Positions 23,276 through 35,139 of a stretch of DNA of 64,000 nt are shown one piece after another (the first letter of the stretch is position 1; each line of letters starts with the position of its first letter). The DNA is from Litoditis marina. Taxonomy: Eukaryota > Nematoda > Chromadorea > Rhabditida > Rhabditidae. Location: the NCBI GenBank assembly GCA_964036275.1, contig OZ038434.1, positions 25,899,413 through 25,963,412 of the forward strand, in the 5' to 3' direction. The position numbers and the translations under genes were made by a program. The notes beneath the pieces were generated by a model. The model was not told the DNA's origin. It worked only from the letters and a program-made list of their open reading frames with translations, and made no database searches.

Positions 23276-26200
23276 TCATTGCCAACTAGCCGAAAACTCC
23301 CCCTCAATTGACTGGAAAACGTCCGGATTCACGAACTTTGTCTCCGAAATCTTCACCTTGTTCGAATTCTCATCGATTTTGGCACCAGATTTCGCGACAG
23401 AGGACTGAAAATCAATAAAGTTCCCTCTTTTTCGATATCGATTGATTGAGGTTGTAGCAGTCAATCAAACAAGGGACATAATATTCATACACCAGCAAGG
23501 TTGTCCGAATAGTCAGAAAATTTCGAAAAACGGACTACTTTTCAGCCGAAAACATGAGAATCGGTCTACTTTTGAGAAAAAAATTCTAAATTTCCACGTG
23601 TTCAAATCTGAAAACGGCTTACTTTTACTTTTATTCGCTTAGTCAGACCTTACTGGTGTATGATAATATTGTTGATTGCTCCATAGAACCACCCATTTTT
23701 CATCAAGATCCGGATTTTAAACTACCCTAATTTTCATGAAATAGTAGTGTTTACACGGCAAAAACGTCACATGCCCCCAACTTCTATGGTTTGGTTACCC
23801 AAATAAATGATCTGAAACTTTTGTGAACAACAGAGTCGCCTTACGCATGCAGTCAATCAACTCAAAATCAATATCCATCTTGTATGCACATGTTCTATCT
23901 AGCAAACTTGGAAGTCTGGTAAATTTGAGGAACGGGCTCCTTTTCTGATTAAACTGTACATTTGGTCTTTTTCGCTCCAAAAGTGTGAAACTGAAATTCT
24001 TTCTGGAAAACTAGATTTTCGATTTAACTAAGTGAACATACACCGCCAAGAGTTTCATATTGTTCCAGTAATCTCGCGACCTCTCTGTCCTTTTCGATCC
24101 CTCCAAAACTGCCATATTCACCTGTATTTCGCTTATTCACAGCCAAATATGTATGAAATTCGTCAGTTTTCAACTCGCGACCCCTATTTTTCACATGAAT
24201 TTGCTCGGGAGCGGGAGCCTCTATTTGCTATTTCATAAGAGGCCTTGGCGGCGTATGTACGTGAAACTGCTCGCGAATCGAAAATAGGCAAATTTTCTCA
24301 ATATTTGGGGAAATGAGCCCGATTTTCGTCTCAAAAATCAATATCTATCACTATCTTTTAGACGTAAACAAAACACACCTGTATGTGTTCCAACCCACTG
24401 GCAGTGGTAATATCCGTGCACAAGATAGACGGTCTGCCCCGCCACAATTGACAGTCGCAACGACGAAAAAGGGAAACTTCTGGAAATGAAAAACCATTAC
24501 ATGGTTCAAAGAATAACGATTATGTGCTCCAATCTCAACGCTTCAGTCCTTTAAACTGCAATACCTTTTTCAATTGCAGTTTAAAGGACCGTAGACACGA
24601 GATTGGTCCACATAATCGTCCTACTTTAAGTTATTTAAATATGTTCATCAACTAGTGGTATTATAAAAAGAATGACCATGTCCTGTATTCCTACTTTCTT
24701 GAAATTTGACCTTTGGTTCGGCTTAGTAAAATAAAGATGACACACAAACCTTTTCGATTTTGAACTGACAATCAGGACTAAAACCTGGTCAAGCCCACCA
24801 AGAAGCATACGTAAAGCGAATTTGTTGTGCTCAAAAATTGACAGGAAATTAGGTGTTTTTCTGGGCGGTCTGATTTTCACCTGTAAAGAAGACTAGTTTT
24901 GAAATCAAGATAGTTCAAAATCCTGATTCAGATTAAAAACGGGTTATTCTATGGAACATCCAACAAAGTGGCCCTATGTTTGCCACCAAGACTCCAATAT
25001 CGGCAAAAAAACTTGCCTATTTCGCGAATTTTCATGATTTTACATCGAACACCGTCAAAATTGACCGACTTCAACCAAAATCCGTTCATTTACTACTAAA
25101 GTGTGTATGTACCTACCCATTCGGTCCCTTTTTCCTCGACAAAGGGCCGGATCCGCAAAAAGGGCCGGCGGTCCCATTTTCCCCACCAGAGTCAGTAATT
25201 GTCTGTCAGCCGGGGTCAAAAGATGAGAGGGAAGTGCAGAGTTATAGACGGCAGACCAGCCACAAGCCTGGAAGAATACTAGTAAAGTGTCAACCATACT
25301 TGACTTTCAGTTTATGAGCAACTTCACTTGTATGGATACACTCTACACTGCCAAGAGCAATACACAGCGGCAGTGAAATCTCGCAACCCAAACCAAGTTT
25401 TTCATTCATGTTTTAAAACCTTACCAACTAGTTTGTATGGACACATCGGAGATCATAATAGATAGAGCAATAAAGTATTAATCGATGAAGCCTTTTCGTC
25501 CTGTCGATAAACAGGCCCCCTACTCCCTTTTTTGCCAAAATCGGTAACATTGGCCTCTTGCTGATGTCAAATGTTGAGTTTTACAAATCTAAGATGAAGA
25601 TGAAAAACTAGTAAAGCAACCTTGCATAACACATTACCGAAATACACTGTCTCTCCTCCGAGAATTCTTTTGGCCAAAATCAAGATAATTTGCTTCGTTT
25701 CGATGCAAAATCATAGTCTAAGTATTTAAAATCGAAAAACGGAACAACCTGACAGCATGTTATACAAGTTTAAAACATATATGTCTGAACTTTACAACTA
25801 TTAAAGCCAACCAACCTTGCACAGAACATTGACCGATATACACTGTCTCTCCTCTGAGAATTCTATTCTATTCCAATCTCGCAGTTTTCGTTGACAAACC
25901 AGGCAACTCAGTTGGCGACAGTGTTCCAATGAAGCTATCGCATACGATTGGGCCAGGGGGGCTGAAACTACACACTACATATTGGATGGGATTCTGGGAA
26001 ACTGAAAACATACTTTCATGAACATAGTTAGCAAAGAGAACCCCGTTCTTTGATCACTTACCAGCAAGGTTGTCCGAATAGTCAGGAAAACTAGAAAAAC
26101 ACTATTTTTCAGCCGAAAAGATGCAAATCGGTCTACTTTTTTTTTTGGAAAAAATCTTAATTTTCACGTATTTACATATGAAAACGGATTACTTTTTGTT

Positions 26201-29200
26201 GCTAAGTCGGACCTTACTGGTGTATTACTACGGTGTGATTATTATACGTGAAGAGGCCTGTTTTTCCATTTCAACACGCAAAACTTCTTGGTTTTGCATT
26301 AAAATATGCTATTTTGCCCAACTCGGCAGAAAGTATTCAACATTTAAGTTATGAGTATATGAGATACCTGCGTGTAGCTGGCACTTGTAACTGCGACACA
26401 ATTCCCAGCCATCTACCAGACCAAATTCCTCCCTCGCGTCTGCCTGGAACACAAATATTCACTAGTAAAATAAGAAAAGATTTAAAAGACTTGGAGAAGA
26501 AACGTATAACAGAAGCCAATGACCATTCCACAAACAAAAACGAATCCCGAAATCATACTTTTCGTACTATAACCAGCGATATTTCTAGCCAGCTTTGTTA
26601 GGTAGTCATTTGGTCTACTTGAAGTAGTAGTCTACTTCGCAACCAAAAATTACAACAGACAACACAAGTTAACCACAGGTTTTCAGAAAACCGCTGACAT
26701 ATGCTTAGAAAACACACACCAGTGAGGTGTGAATATTATACAATAAAGAAACTATTTGCCAATTTGAATACGTTGAAAATTGATTGTGTATTAATTACAT
26801 ACACCAGCCGAGTTTTTTTCGGTGAATCAGAACACAACATTTGGAAATTTGAATGATCGGGAATCAAAAATTGGGGGGTTTTGACCAAAGACACCGTTTT
26901 TCGACAGAATAGGTGAGAGGTAAGAAGGGACCCTATTGTAGAAAATCGGGGTTCGTGTAAGGAGGGCCGCTCACAAAATTCGGCTGGTGTATGTATCAAT
27001 AAAAGGCAAATCTACCCAACATTACCGAAAAAGAGCCCGATTAGTGGTCTTCCGACTACTCGGACCACTTTACTGGAATTTGTCTCGAAACTCGAAACTC
27101 ACCACAACATCACAATCATTCTTCTCCCTTCTCAAATTCAAATGAGAACCACCAAAAAACGGGCTTTTAGCCTTTTATCGATAATCGTGTACGGTATTTA
27201 AAAAACTAAGATGAAAAACCGGCTTCTTCGGCTTTCGTGTATAATTATAATCACGTTCTCATCTCAATGTAACAATGTTACACACCTTTGCCAACAGAAA
27301 TCCAGTAATAGTAACCACACACCACCTAGCTGTGACTATTTTAAAAACAGAGTTTCATTTTTCTATTTAAATATGTTAAAAATCGATTGTGTGCCAATGA
27401 AGACCAAATATATCCGATATTGCCGAAAAAGAGCCCGATTAACGAATTTTCTCGGACCACTTTACTTTACTGTGGCCGTATCCACCAATAATTTTTCCTC
27501 TCCGGGTGGGCTCTGGTGAAAATTGCGAGGCTAAAATAGGCTAAATCTAGGGAAAAATAGGTATTCAATAAAATACTAGCCTATTTTAGCTAACTTTAGC
27601 CTAGAAAACTCGCAAACACCTAGAAATACCTATAGATGCCTAGATTAGCCAAGTCGTTGAACAAGCTGATTTTGCTAGGCTAAAAATAGCCAATTTTAGC
27701 TAAAATTATTTAATGGTCCTGGCGCGCCGTTTTTGCTACCGTAATTTCGCGGCTCACAATTCAAATTTTTTCATCATTTTCATTTTTACCTAAATTTTTT
27801 GTTTTCTTTCACGTTTACGCGTTATTTTTGTTGTTCTTTGTTTTAAATTTAATAATCAGCATTCTTCATTGAAACACGCACTATATAGTCAAAATTATAG
27901 TTGTTTGGTCATTAAATGCCAGTTTTTCAGTTGTTTTGGCTATTTTCGAATTAGAAAAACATCTTCCGCCTCGACCAAGTTGAATTATGAGATGAGCAGT
28001 TCAATATATTTCATTTCAGTACTTCTGTTGTTAGAAAAAATGAATACTTCTTTTCTTACAGGTAATCTAAACATGTCATTCTGGAGCTTCGTTTCGCTGC
28101 AGGGACGAACGCGGACAGCTCAATGATGATTACAAGGTGAGTAGCTTGAAGAGCAGTCTTAGCATCTATTGTTGTTATTAAAATCGGATTATTTCATCTA
28201 ATCCAGAATTTGTAAGCAGTTTTGGCTTTAGATTGTTGAATTTAAGCTTCCCAGTTGTTTTCATGGACTAACTTGGCAAAACAATTATTAAACGGATTTT
28301 CGCTTATTTCCTATTTTTGACCTATTTCCATCAAAAAGCTTACACGTTCAGTTAACTTCTTCTTATTTATGTGTGAGTGAGCGCATATAACCATTTTATC
28401 CGACAGTTCAGTAAAATTTGAGCGGTATATGTTGTCTCTCCCAGTATCTACATTTGTTTGTTCCAGGGCTCCTATGATAAGTCAGTTCTACCAGATGGTT
28501 CGAAGATAGATGCGCCCCCCACAAAATGATACCTCATCCTTACAAGACCTAGCCGGTATGTTTATTCAAAAGCAGAAATTAATTCGGTAAAACGTGAATC
28601 TACGCGTTTTCTAGGCAGAGTTCCAAACTTGTAGTAACAAAGCATAAATGAATACTTTTATGGGTACGTGGGTATCTGTTATAGTTGTTGAGGTGTATAC
28701 TCATTTATTTATTTTTAGCTTCTGAAGTACACGCATCCGTCTACAGCCCATATACGTCGCCCAACTACCGATCGTAGCCACCACAGCCATTCCTCCACGA
28801 AAGATCGACAGAAGAATATTATTGTGTTATTCATACCAGTGCTACGAATAAATATATGTAATCAGTTTTTTGTTCTTAGTGTTTCTCCTGTTTTAGAAGC
28901 ATGAAAGTGGTGGAGTAAAATAAAATTGTTTCCATGGAAGCTAATGAAGTTCTTGTGATTTTGTGTGATAGTTCGAGTTCATAGCCAGTTTGAAGGTTGC
29001 ACAGCAGAAATTCGACCCGCTTTTTTTCGGAGCGGAAGTAAGCTTGCTACAGGGCTACAAAAGGTATCGACTAGGCTAAAATAGGTATTTACTTAGGTAT
29101 TTACTAGCTAAAAATAGGTATTTATAGGCTAAAATAGGTATTCACCAGGCTAAAATAGGTAACGGCTAGCCTATTCTAGGTAAAAGCTAGCCTATTCTAG

Positions 29201-29562
29201 GTAACAGCTAGCCTATTCTAGGAAACAGCTAGCCTATTCTAGGAAACGACTAGCCTAAAAAGGTTAAAAAATAGCTATTTTATTTTCCTCATGACTCCCT
29301 AGATTTAGCCTATTTTTAGCCTCGTAATTTTCATCCCTGGGAGCGTTTTTAGGCTCCCGGAAAAGCAAATTTGGTTGAAATTTTGACTCCCGTGAGAGGG
29401 AAAAATTATTGGTGTATGCGGCCACATAATTAAATTAAAACTCACCACAATCGCACAATCGTTTCTCTCCATTCTCAACCGGGAACAATTGTCGTTTTCG
29501 AGATGAATTTGTTGCACGCCCACCGATCTGTCCCCACACTTGCACATCCATAACTCCGCCAT
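23276..29562 (-). CDS. Cysteine-rich protein, six exons, function unknown
   Basis: Six exons with mutually consistent phases: 29446-29562 (ATG 29562), 26368-26443, 25816-25961, 25117-25267, 24379-24479, 23276-23404 (TGA at 23276-23278); 239 aa. The ATG lies 5 nt after TTTCAG, as in the SRP receptor gene, suggesting a trans-spliced start. There is no signal peptide. The protein opens MAELWMCKCGDRSVGVQQ and has about 17 cysteines in the first ~200 residues, including CxCG and two C-x(4-6)-C-x2-C clusters (HCRQLSCLVC, QCISVNVLCKACGW), then a Ser/Lys-rich tail ending GEFSASWQ. This looks like a metal-binding protein. The CxxC...CxxCxW layout faintly recalls dynactin p62, but I cannot support that call. 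Intron 1 (29445-26444) contains a 1.95-kb element. The third exon (25816-25961) was fitted by phase, and the fourth (25117-25267) restored the frame exactly. RNA-seq would settle the model. Confidence 0.62.
24509..24625. repeat. Hairpin MITE copy, in an intron of the Cys-rich gene
   Basis: GATTATGTGCTCCAATCTCA ... CAGTCCTTTAAACTGCAA ... TTGCAGTTTAAAGGACC ... GAGATTGGTCCACATAATCG; same family as 51541-51662. Confidence 0.7.
25618..25668 (-). repeat. Duplicate of Cys-rich gene exon 3 3' end plus donor
   Basis: About 80% identity over 50 bp with 25813-25864 (GAATTCTC-GAGGAGAGACAG ... TGCAAG/gttg), displaced about 195 bp into the following intron. Confidence 0.75.
27097..27147 (-). repeat. Duplicate of Cys-rich gene exon 1 3' end plus donor
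   Basis: About 75-80% identity with 29440-29490 (end of exon 1 and GTG/gtgagtt). It is now 2.34 kb away, but only about 0.4 kb if the 1.95-kb element at 27472-29425 is subtracted. Confidence 0.65.
27472..29425. mobile_element. 1.95-kb inverted-repeat element with TAGGCTA-iterated ends, in intron 1 of the Cys-rich gene
   Basis: The left end (GTGGCCGTATCCACCAATAA) is matched in inverse orientation by 29399-29425. The inverted similarity continues through GAAAATTRCGAGGCTAAAA into subterminal blocks (27520-27720 and 29050-29320) made of AGGCTAAAATAGGTA / TAGCCTATTTTAGC words. No transposase is visible. It is inserted between the first exon of the Cys-rich gene and a degenerate copy of that exon's 3' end. 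Confidence 0.65.
28062..28860 (+). ncRNA. Possible spliced transcript within the TAGGCTA element (coding potential unclear)
   Basis: Three exon-like blocks with good signals: about 28062-28135 (TTCTTACAG / ACAAG-gtgagt), 28468-28556 (TTCCAG / CCG-gtatg) and 28719-28855 (TTTTTAG ... AATAAA at about 28848). No long frame runs through all three; one frame of the first two reads ...CRDERGQLNDDYKGSYDKSVLPD... to a stop but has no start codon. It could be a non-coding RNA, a decayed captured gene or a chance array. Confidence 0.25.
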
Positions 29563-29569
29563 GGGGTCT

Positions 29570-30988
29570 GAAATGAAAATGAACTCAAGCTAAAATGAAA
29601 GAAAAGGGAATTAATAACAAAGAAAAGGTCGCCGCTCGCCGAACTTGGTCATTTGCAGGTCCCAAGTTTAAAAAGCTAAAAAACACGATTCTATTCAAAA
29701 GTTAAAGTGATCACTGGATTCTGTTCGCCCCTGACATTTCTCTGTTCCACCCCGAAACCGCCCCTGTTTTAGTAGGGGCCAAACCGCGGTCTGGCCCCTG
29801 CTAAGACAGGGATAGAACAGAGGGAGTTCTGGGTGAAATCAGAGAAATCTCAGTGATGAAAGAAATTACGAGTTGCTTCAGAACAGAATATAAACGAACA
29901 TTTTAGAAAAAAACCAGTGTTTTCATTATCTAAAAGATAATATCAAAAACATTTTGTAAGGTTTAACCTTTATATTAACCTTGTAGTTGATAAATAAGTA
30001 CTCTGCCATTATAAATTATACACGATATGATTTCAAAACTCAGAGTGAAACTAGAAACGGCGCCCAGCCACGTCTGGCAGTGCGCCGTATCTAGTACGGG
30101 TTGCTCCTATGTGTGCAGAACAGCTGATCGAGCCAGCTACTCTGGTGCGCCGCGCGCGATATCTCTGTTTTCTCCCCGCCACATCCCTGCTAAAGATTAC
30201 CCTATAATATCCCGTACATATCCCTGAAATACCTTCGATATTTCCCTACTAAAAATTACAAAATAAATGCACGGAAATTACCGGGAAATCACCCTGAATT
30301 ATCCCTGCTCTACCCCAATTCTCCCCCTACTTTTTCTCCGAAATTTCAGTGACATTTTTTTCTCTGTTCTGTCAGGGAAGTCCAACTAACTATGGACCAG
30401 TCTTCCCCTGAGAAAAATGTAACAAAATAGATTGGACCTAGATTATTTTATTTCTACCAGCTCGTTTGCATCAAGTAGATATGGTATGAAGCGAAGAGGA
30501 AATGATTCATGAGTTTGAGTACAAGAAAACACCACGACAAACACAACAAAACAACAGCGGGAACAACATGAGATATACGACAGTAGAACGAAACTATATA
30601 TATATGTTAAAGAATCAGGGGAGATAAACTGATAAACTCTCTTGAGAACATGAAGGGTCGTTCAATTTAATACTACACATACACTAGTTATGTATTTTTA
30701 AGGTTTTATATGCTTACACAAACAGTGACAGCATTACTGAGAACAAAAAACTGGTCCTAACCGCAATTCTATCGAAATAACCGTTATTTTTCTTTTTCGG
30801 TTCGGCTTTGGGAAGATCACGAACCACACTAATCACACTAAATCTGTATCTCACCTGATCTTCTTTCTTCCCGAACTGAATATATAGTTAAAAAGAGAGA
30901 AACATATTCGGTATAGAAAACAATAATTGACGGAAAACTTGAAAAAAGTTTGAAAAACAAAAACCCTACGCTAATTGCAGCAAACAGT
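29570..30988. other. Gene-free stretch between the Cys-rich gene and the Foldback element
   Basis: Contains a self-complementary repeat (about 29725-29830, CCCCTGTTTTAGTAGGGGCC type) related to 34725-34815 and a GC-richer patch (30050-30180). No gene supported. Confidence 0.5.
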
Positions 30989-32030
30989 AAATAACAGGGC
31001 AAATGTCATACTTCACCGACTATCAAAGTTCACCGTTTAGCAAAGTTCACCGGTTTTTGCCGCGATCCTAAATATTTGGTTTGATTGGTTAAAAGTGGTT
31101 TGTGATCGGTTTTTTTTTGGCTATTTTCATGTATAATGTTGTTTCACACAATTATTATCATTATTCAGTGTGTTGGACGTTCTTCTCTGTAAACTCTTGC
31201 CATATACGAGTAATTCTGCATTTTAATGTTGTACCCGCTCTTAGATCCTAATTTTCAACTTCTAAATAGTATTTAATTTGTAAAGTTCTCATTTGTGTTA
31301 GCAACATGGTTATACTTCACATTGACTACATAGTATCCATACTTCAGGCGGACGAAGAATTCTCGAAATCTTTCTAGTTTTCCTATAATTCAGAAAGAAA
31401 TAATATACCAACTTTTTGCTGTTCTGTTTCAAACCTGATATAGCATCCGAATGCACACTATATGTGATATTCTCTTATGAATGTTTTCAAATTGTGCTTT
31501 CCAGTGTAGTGTATAGTTTGGTTTCAGAACAATGTGAACTCCTCCGAGCTTCGTGAAGAAGATTGAAGTAAATGTGTCGAGGTACGAGAACAAGTTCAGG
31601 TAAGGTTTTTAGTATGCAAACTGATGTGTTAGCACACCAAACTATTTTCTGAGTTCACATTGATCAAGTTGGTATAGTTACAAATGAGATATGTGGGGAT
31701 GGTAGAAGTCTACTACTTTGTTCCATCTACTCCAGCTTCCACTAATTCTTGAGCTGGAGCACTCCCAGCTGCACTACTTTTTGACATTTTCAATGTGAAT
31801 TGGCTTCAGATCATTCCAACACCTCACGATAGGTTCCTGAAGATCATTCCGAGAGCAGATCGATTATAGCAGTTTGTAGTTGAAACTTCACTGGAAGTGA
31901 ATTGAATAGTTACGTAAAGTTCCGCTGTGTTCAACATGTTTGACGTTACGATGTGATTGAGTAACAGTATAGTATGGTTTATAACATTAGCCGTCGCATA
32001 CTTTGGTCCTCACAGATCGATCTCTTTCTT

Positions 32031-33840
32031 ACATGAGCTGGAGCAGTCTAAACTTGACACTATTTTGTCATTTTGACAGTCAGTTTGCACGAGGTTATTT
32101 CAAATACTAGTCAACTATAGCTGAGTCTAACTTGACATAAGATAGAATGTAATAAGCGTAGTGTAGTGTTGTATACCATCTTCGCTAGTATTCCTTAGAA
32201 CATGAGCTGGAGCAGTCTAAACTTGACACTATTTTGTCATTTTGACAGTCAGTTTGCACGAGGTTATTTCAAATACTAGTCAACTATAGCTGAGTCTAAC
32301 TTGACATAAGATAGAATGTAATAAGCGTAGTGTAGTGTTGTATACCATCTTCGCTAGTATTCCTTAGAACATGAGCTGGAGCAGTCTAAACTTGACACTA
32401 TTTTGTCATTTTGACAGTCAGTCAGTCAGTTTGCACGAGGTTATTTCAAATACTAGTCAACTATAGCTGAGTCTAACTTGACATAAGATAGAATGTAATA
32501 AGCGTAGTGTAGTGTTGTATACCATCTTCGCTAGTATTCCTTAGAACATGAGCTGGAGCAGTCTAAACTTGACACTATTTTGTCATTTTGACAGTCAGTT
32601 TGCACGAGGTTATTTCAAATACTAGTCAACTATAGCTGAGTCTAACTTGACATAAGATAGAATGTAATAAGCGTAGTGTAGTGTTGTATACCATCTTCGC
32701 TAGTATTCCTTAGAACATGAGCTGGAGCAGTCTAAACTTGACACTATTTTGCCATTTTGACAGTCAGTTTACACGAGGTTATTTCAAATACTAGTCAACT
32801 ATAGCTGGGTCTAACTTGACATAAGATAGAATGTAATAAGCGTAGTGTAGAGTTGTACACCATCTTCGCTAGTATTCCTTAGAACATGAGCTGGAGCAGT
32901 CTAAACTTGACACTATTTTGTCATTTTGACAGTCAGTTTGCACGAGGTTATTTCAAATACTAGTCAACTATAGCTGAGTCTAACTTGACATAAGATAGAA
33001 TGTAATAAGGGTAGTGTAGTGTTGTATACCATCTTCGCTAGTATTCCTTAGAACATGAGCTGGAGCAGTCTAAACTTGACACTATTTTGTCATTTTGACA
33101 GTCAGTTTGCACGAGGTTATTTCAAATACTAGTCAACTATAGCTGAGTCTAACTTGACATAAGATAGAATGTAATAAGCGTAGTGTAGTGTTGTATACCA
33201 TCTTCGCTAGTATTCCTTAGAACATGAGCTGGAGCAGTCTAAACTTGACACTATTTTGCCATTTTGACAGTCAGTTTACACGAGGTTATTTCAAATACTA
33301 GTCAACTATAGCTGGGTCTAACTTGACATAAGATAGAATGTAATAAGCGTAGTGTAGAGTTGTACACCATCTTCGCTAGTATTCCTTAGAACATGAGCTG
33401 GAGCAGTCTAAACTTGACACTATTTTGTCATTTTGACAGTCAGTTTGCACGAGGTTATTTCAAATACTAGTCAACTATAGCTGAGTCTAACTTGACATAA
33501 GATAGAATGTAATAAGGGTAGTGTAGTGTTGTATACCATCTTCGCTAGTATTCCTTAGAACATGAGCTGGAGCAGTCTAAACTTGACACTATTTTGCCAT
33601 TTTGACAGTCAGTTTACACGAGGTTATTTCAAATACTAGTCAACTATAGCTGGGTCTAACTTGACATAAGATAGAATGTAGTAAGCGTAGTGTAGAGTTG
33701 TACACCATCTTCGCTAGTATTCCTTAGAACATGAGCTGGAGCAGTCTAAACTTGACACTATTTTGCCATTTGGACAGTCAGTTTGCACGAGGTTATATCA
33801 AATACTGGAGAACCATAGCTGGGTATAACATAGAATACGA
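32031..33840 (+). repeat. Left tandem array of the Foldback element: 169-bp unit, about 11 copies
   Basis: Units starting ACATGAGCTGGAGCAGTCTA begin at 32031, 32200, 32369, 32546, 32715, 32884, 33053, 33222, 33391, 33560 and 33729 (the last diverged and partial). The period is 169 bp except one unit with an 8-bp insertion (CAGTCAGTCAGT tract near 32420). Unit variants (gtcatt/gccatt, tgcacg/tacacg, gtataccatc/gtacaccatc) recur with 507-bp and 338-bp spacing, i.e. higher-order repeats. Confidence 0.95.
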
Positions 33841-35139
33841 TGAAGTGCAATGATGGGAACCTGGTACTCTTGCAGTTTCTTCAATTCTAGTTCTACCAGT
33901 TTCTGCCAATTTCGCTGTTAGTCAGTTCACTTGAGAATATTTAGCAAATTCTCAGCGCGTTGCTAAACTCAATTCGATTCGGGAATGAGAAAAACTCTCT
34001 ATTCATTTTCTTATTCATGACATGAGCTGCAGCTTTCCAAGTAGAATATAGCTTTCTGCCCTTTCTAGTGTCAGTCGGCTTCTGATTACTTCAAGCGCTT
34101 ACAAATATTTTGTGGGACTAATTGGAACTGGGGTACTCTGAGAATTGAGAAATACACTAATATGATTCGCTCATGTCTTCTCTAGATTTTGAGCTCCGCT
34201 GTCCCAGTCTGATCATTGTTTGTCAGCTGGCTTCACATTTCATCCGGAACTGCCAAAGGGTTGGTGATATACAACATACAACGTACACTCAGTGGTATCT
34301 AGATTTTTTTTTCTGGATCATCATCTTAAACTGCCCAAGTTAATCATTGTGTCATTGAGGTTTGAGTGACATAAATCCATAGTAATCTAGCGCCAAGAGC
34401 GCTCTGTATGAAAAATAGTAGTTCCTCTTTCAGAAAGCCAGCTGATTGATACCCGGTGGAGTCGTCAGTCATTTCAGCGTTTATTAGAAGTTCGATAAGT
34501 TGTTTGTTTGTTCAATATAATGTGTTGTATGAATATTAAATTTTAAATCAGTTCATTTTTCAATGAGACAAAACAGATACACTCTGCTTCTCCATCTGAT
34601 CGTTCGCAGAACAGTCGAACCATAGCACCGACCAGCAGTCTGAAATAATAATAAAAATATTCGAGAATACATGAAAAAAAGTAGTTCCTCTTCAAGTATG
34701 CCAGCATCCATTATACTCCTGACATTTCCCTGTTTCATACCAAAACCACCACTGTTTTGGCAGGGAGCACCTGCTAAAACAGGTGAGTTAGCCAAACCTA
34801 GACGGCTCCGGCGCAAGTTACAGGGACCAGGATGGAAATGTATACATAAAATAGTTTTAATAGAGTTGATGACACCTCGCAAGCTGATGGAGGAACCAAA
34901 ATTGGTCCACCCGGATTCAAGTTGACACAGAAAACGGTAGCAGATGAACTTCGTCTTGTTCGTTTTATTTTGTTGAGGCATCTCTATGGCGGATTTTGTT
35001 TGTAGCTAGTACAAACAAAACAAATACAGCAGGTACTTCCTACTAGGCTACGTGTATCTTTCAGTTGCTGAACTCTAGAGAAGACATGAGCAAATCATAT
35101 TAGTGTACTTCTCCATTCTCAGAGTACCCCAGTTCCTAG
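33841..35139. other. Central spacer of the Foldback element
   Basis: Single-copy centre. A ~65-bp segment at about 34128-34190 is repeated in inverse at 35072-35137 (GAACTGGGGTACTCTGAGAA), so the inverted repeat continues past the array, with ~300 bp of extra sequence on the left only. A 142-codon minus-strand ORF (34553-34981) has no recognisable domain and overlaps a dispersed repeat (34725-34815) related to 29725-29815. I do not call it a gene. Confidence 0.6.

Noticed and set aside
25055..25116. Extension of the 25117-25267 exon to the downstream stop
   Set aside because: A good donor (gtaggt) at 25116 and the phase needed by the next exon show that the coding part ends at 25117.
34553..34981. 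142-codon ORF in the Foldback spacer as a transposase
   Set aside because: No DDE-like or other recognisable motif, and it overlaps a dispersed repeat.
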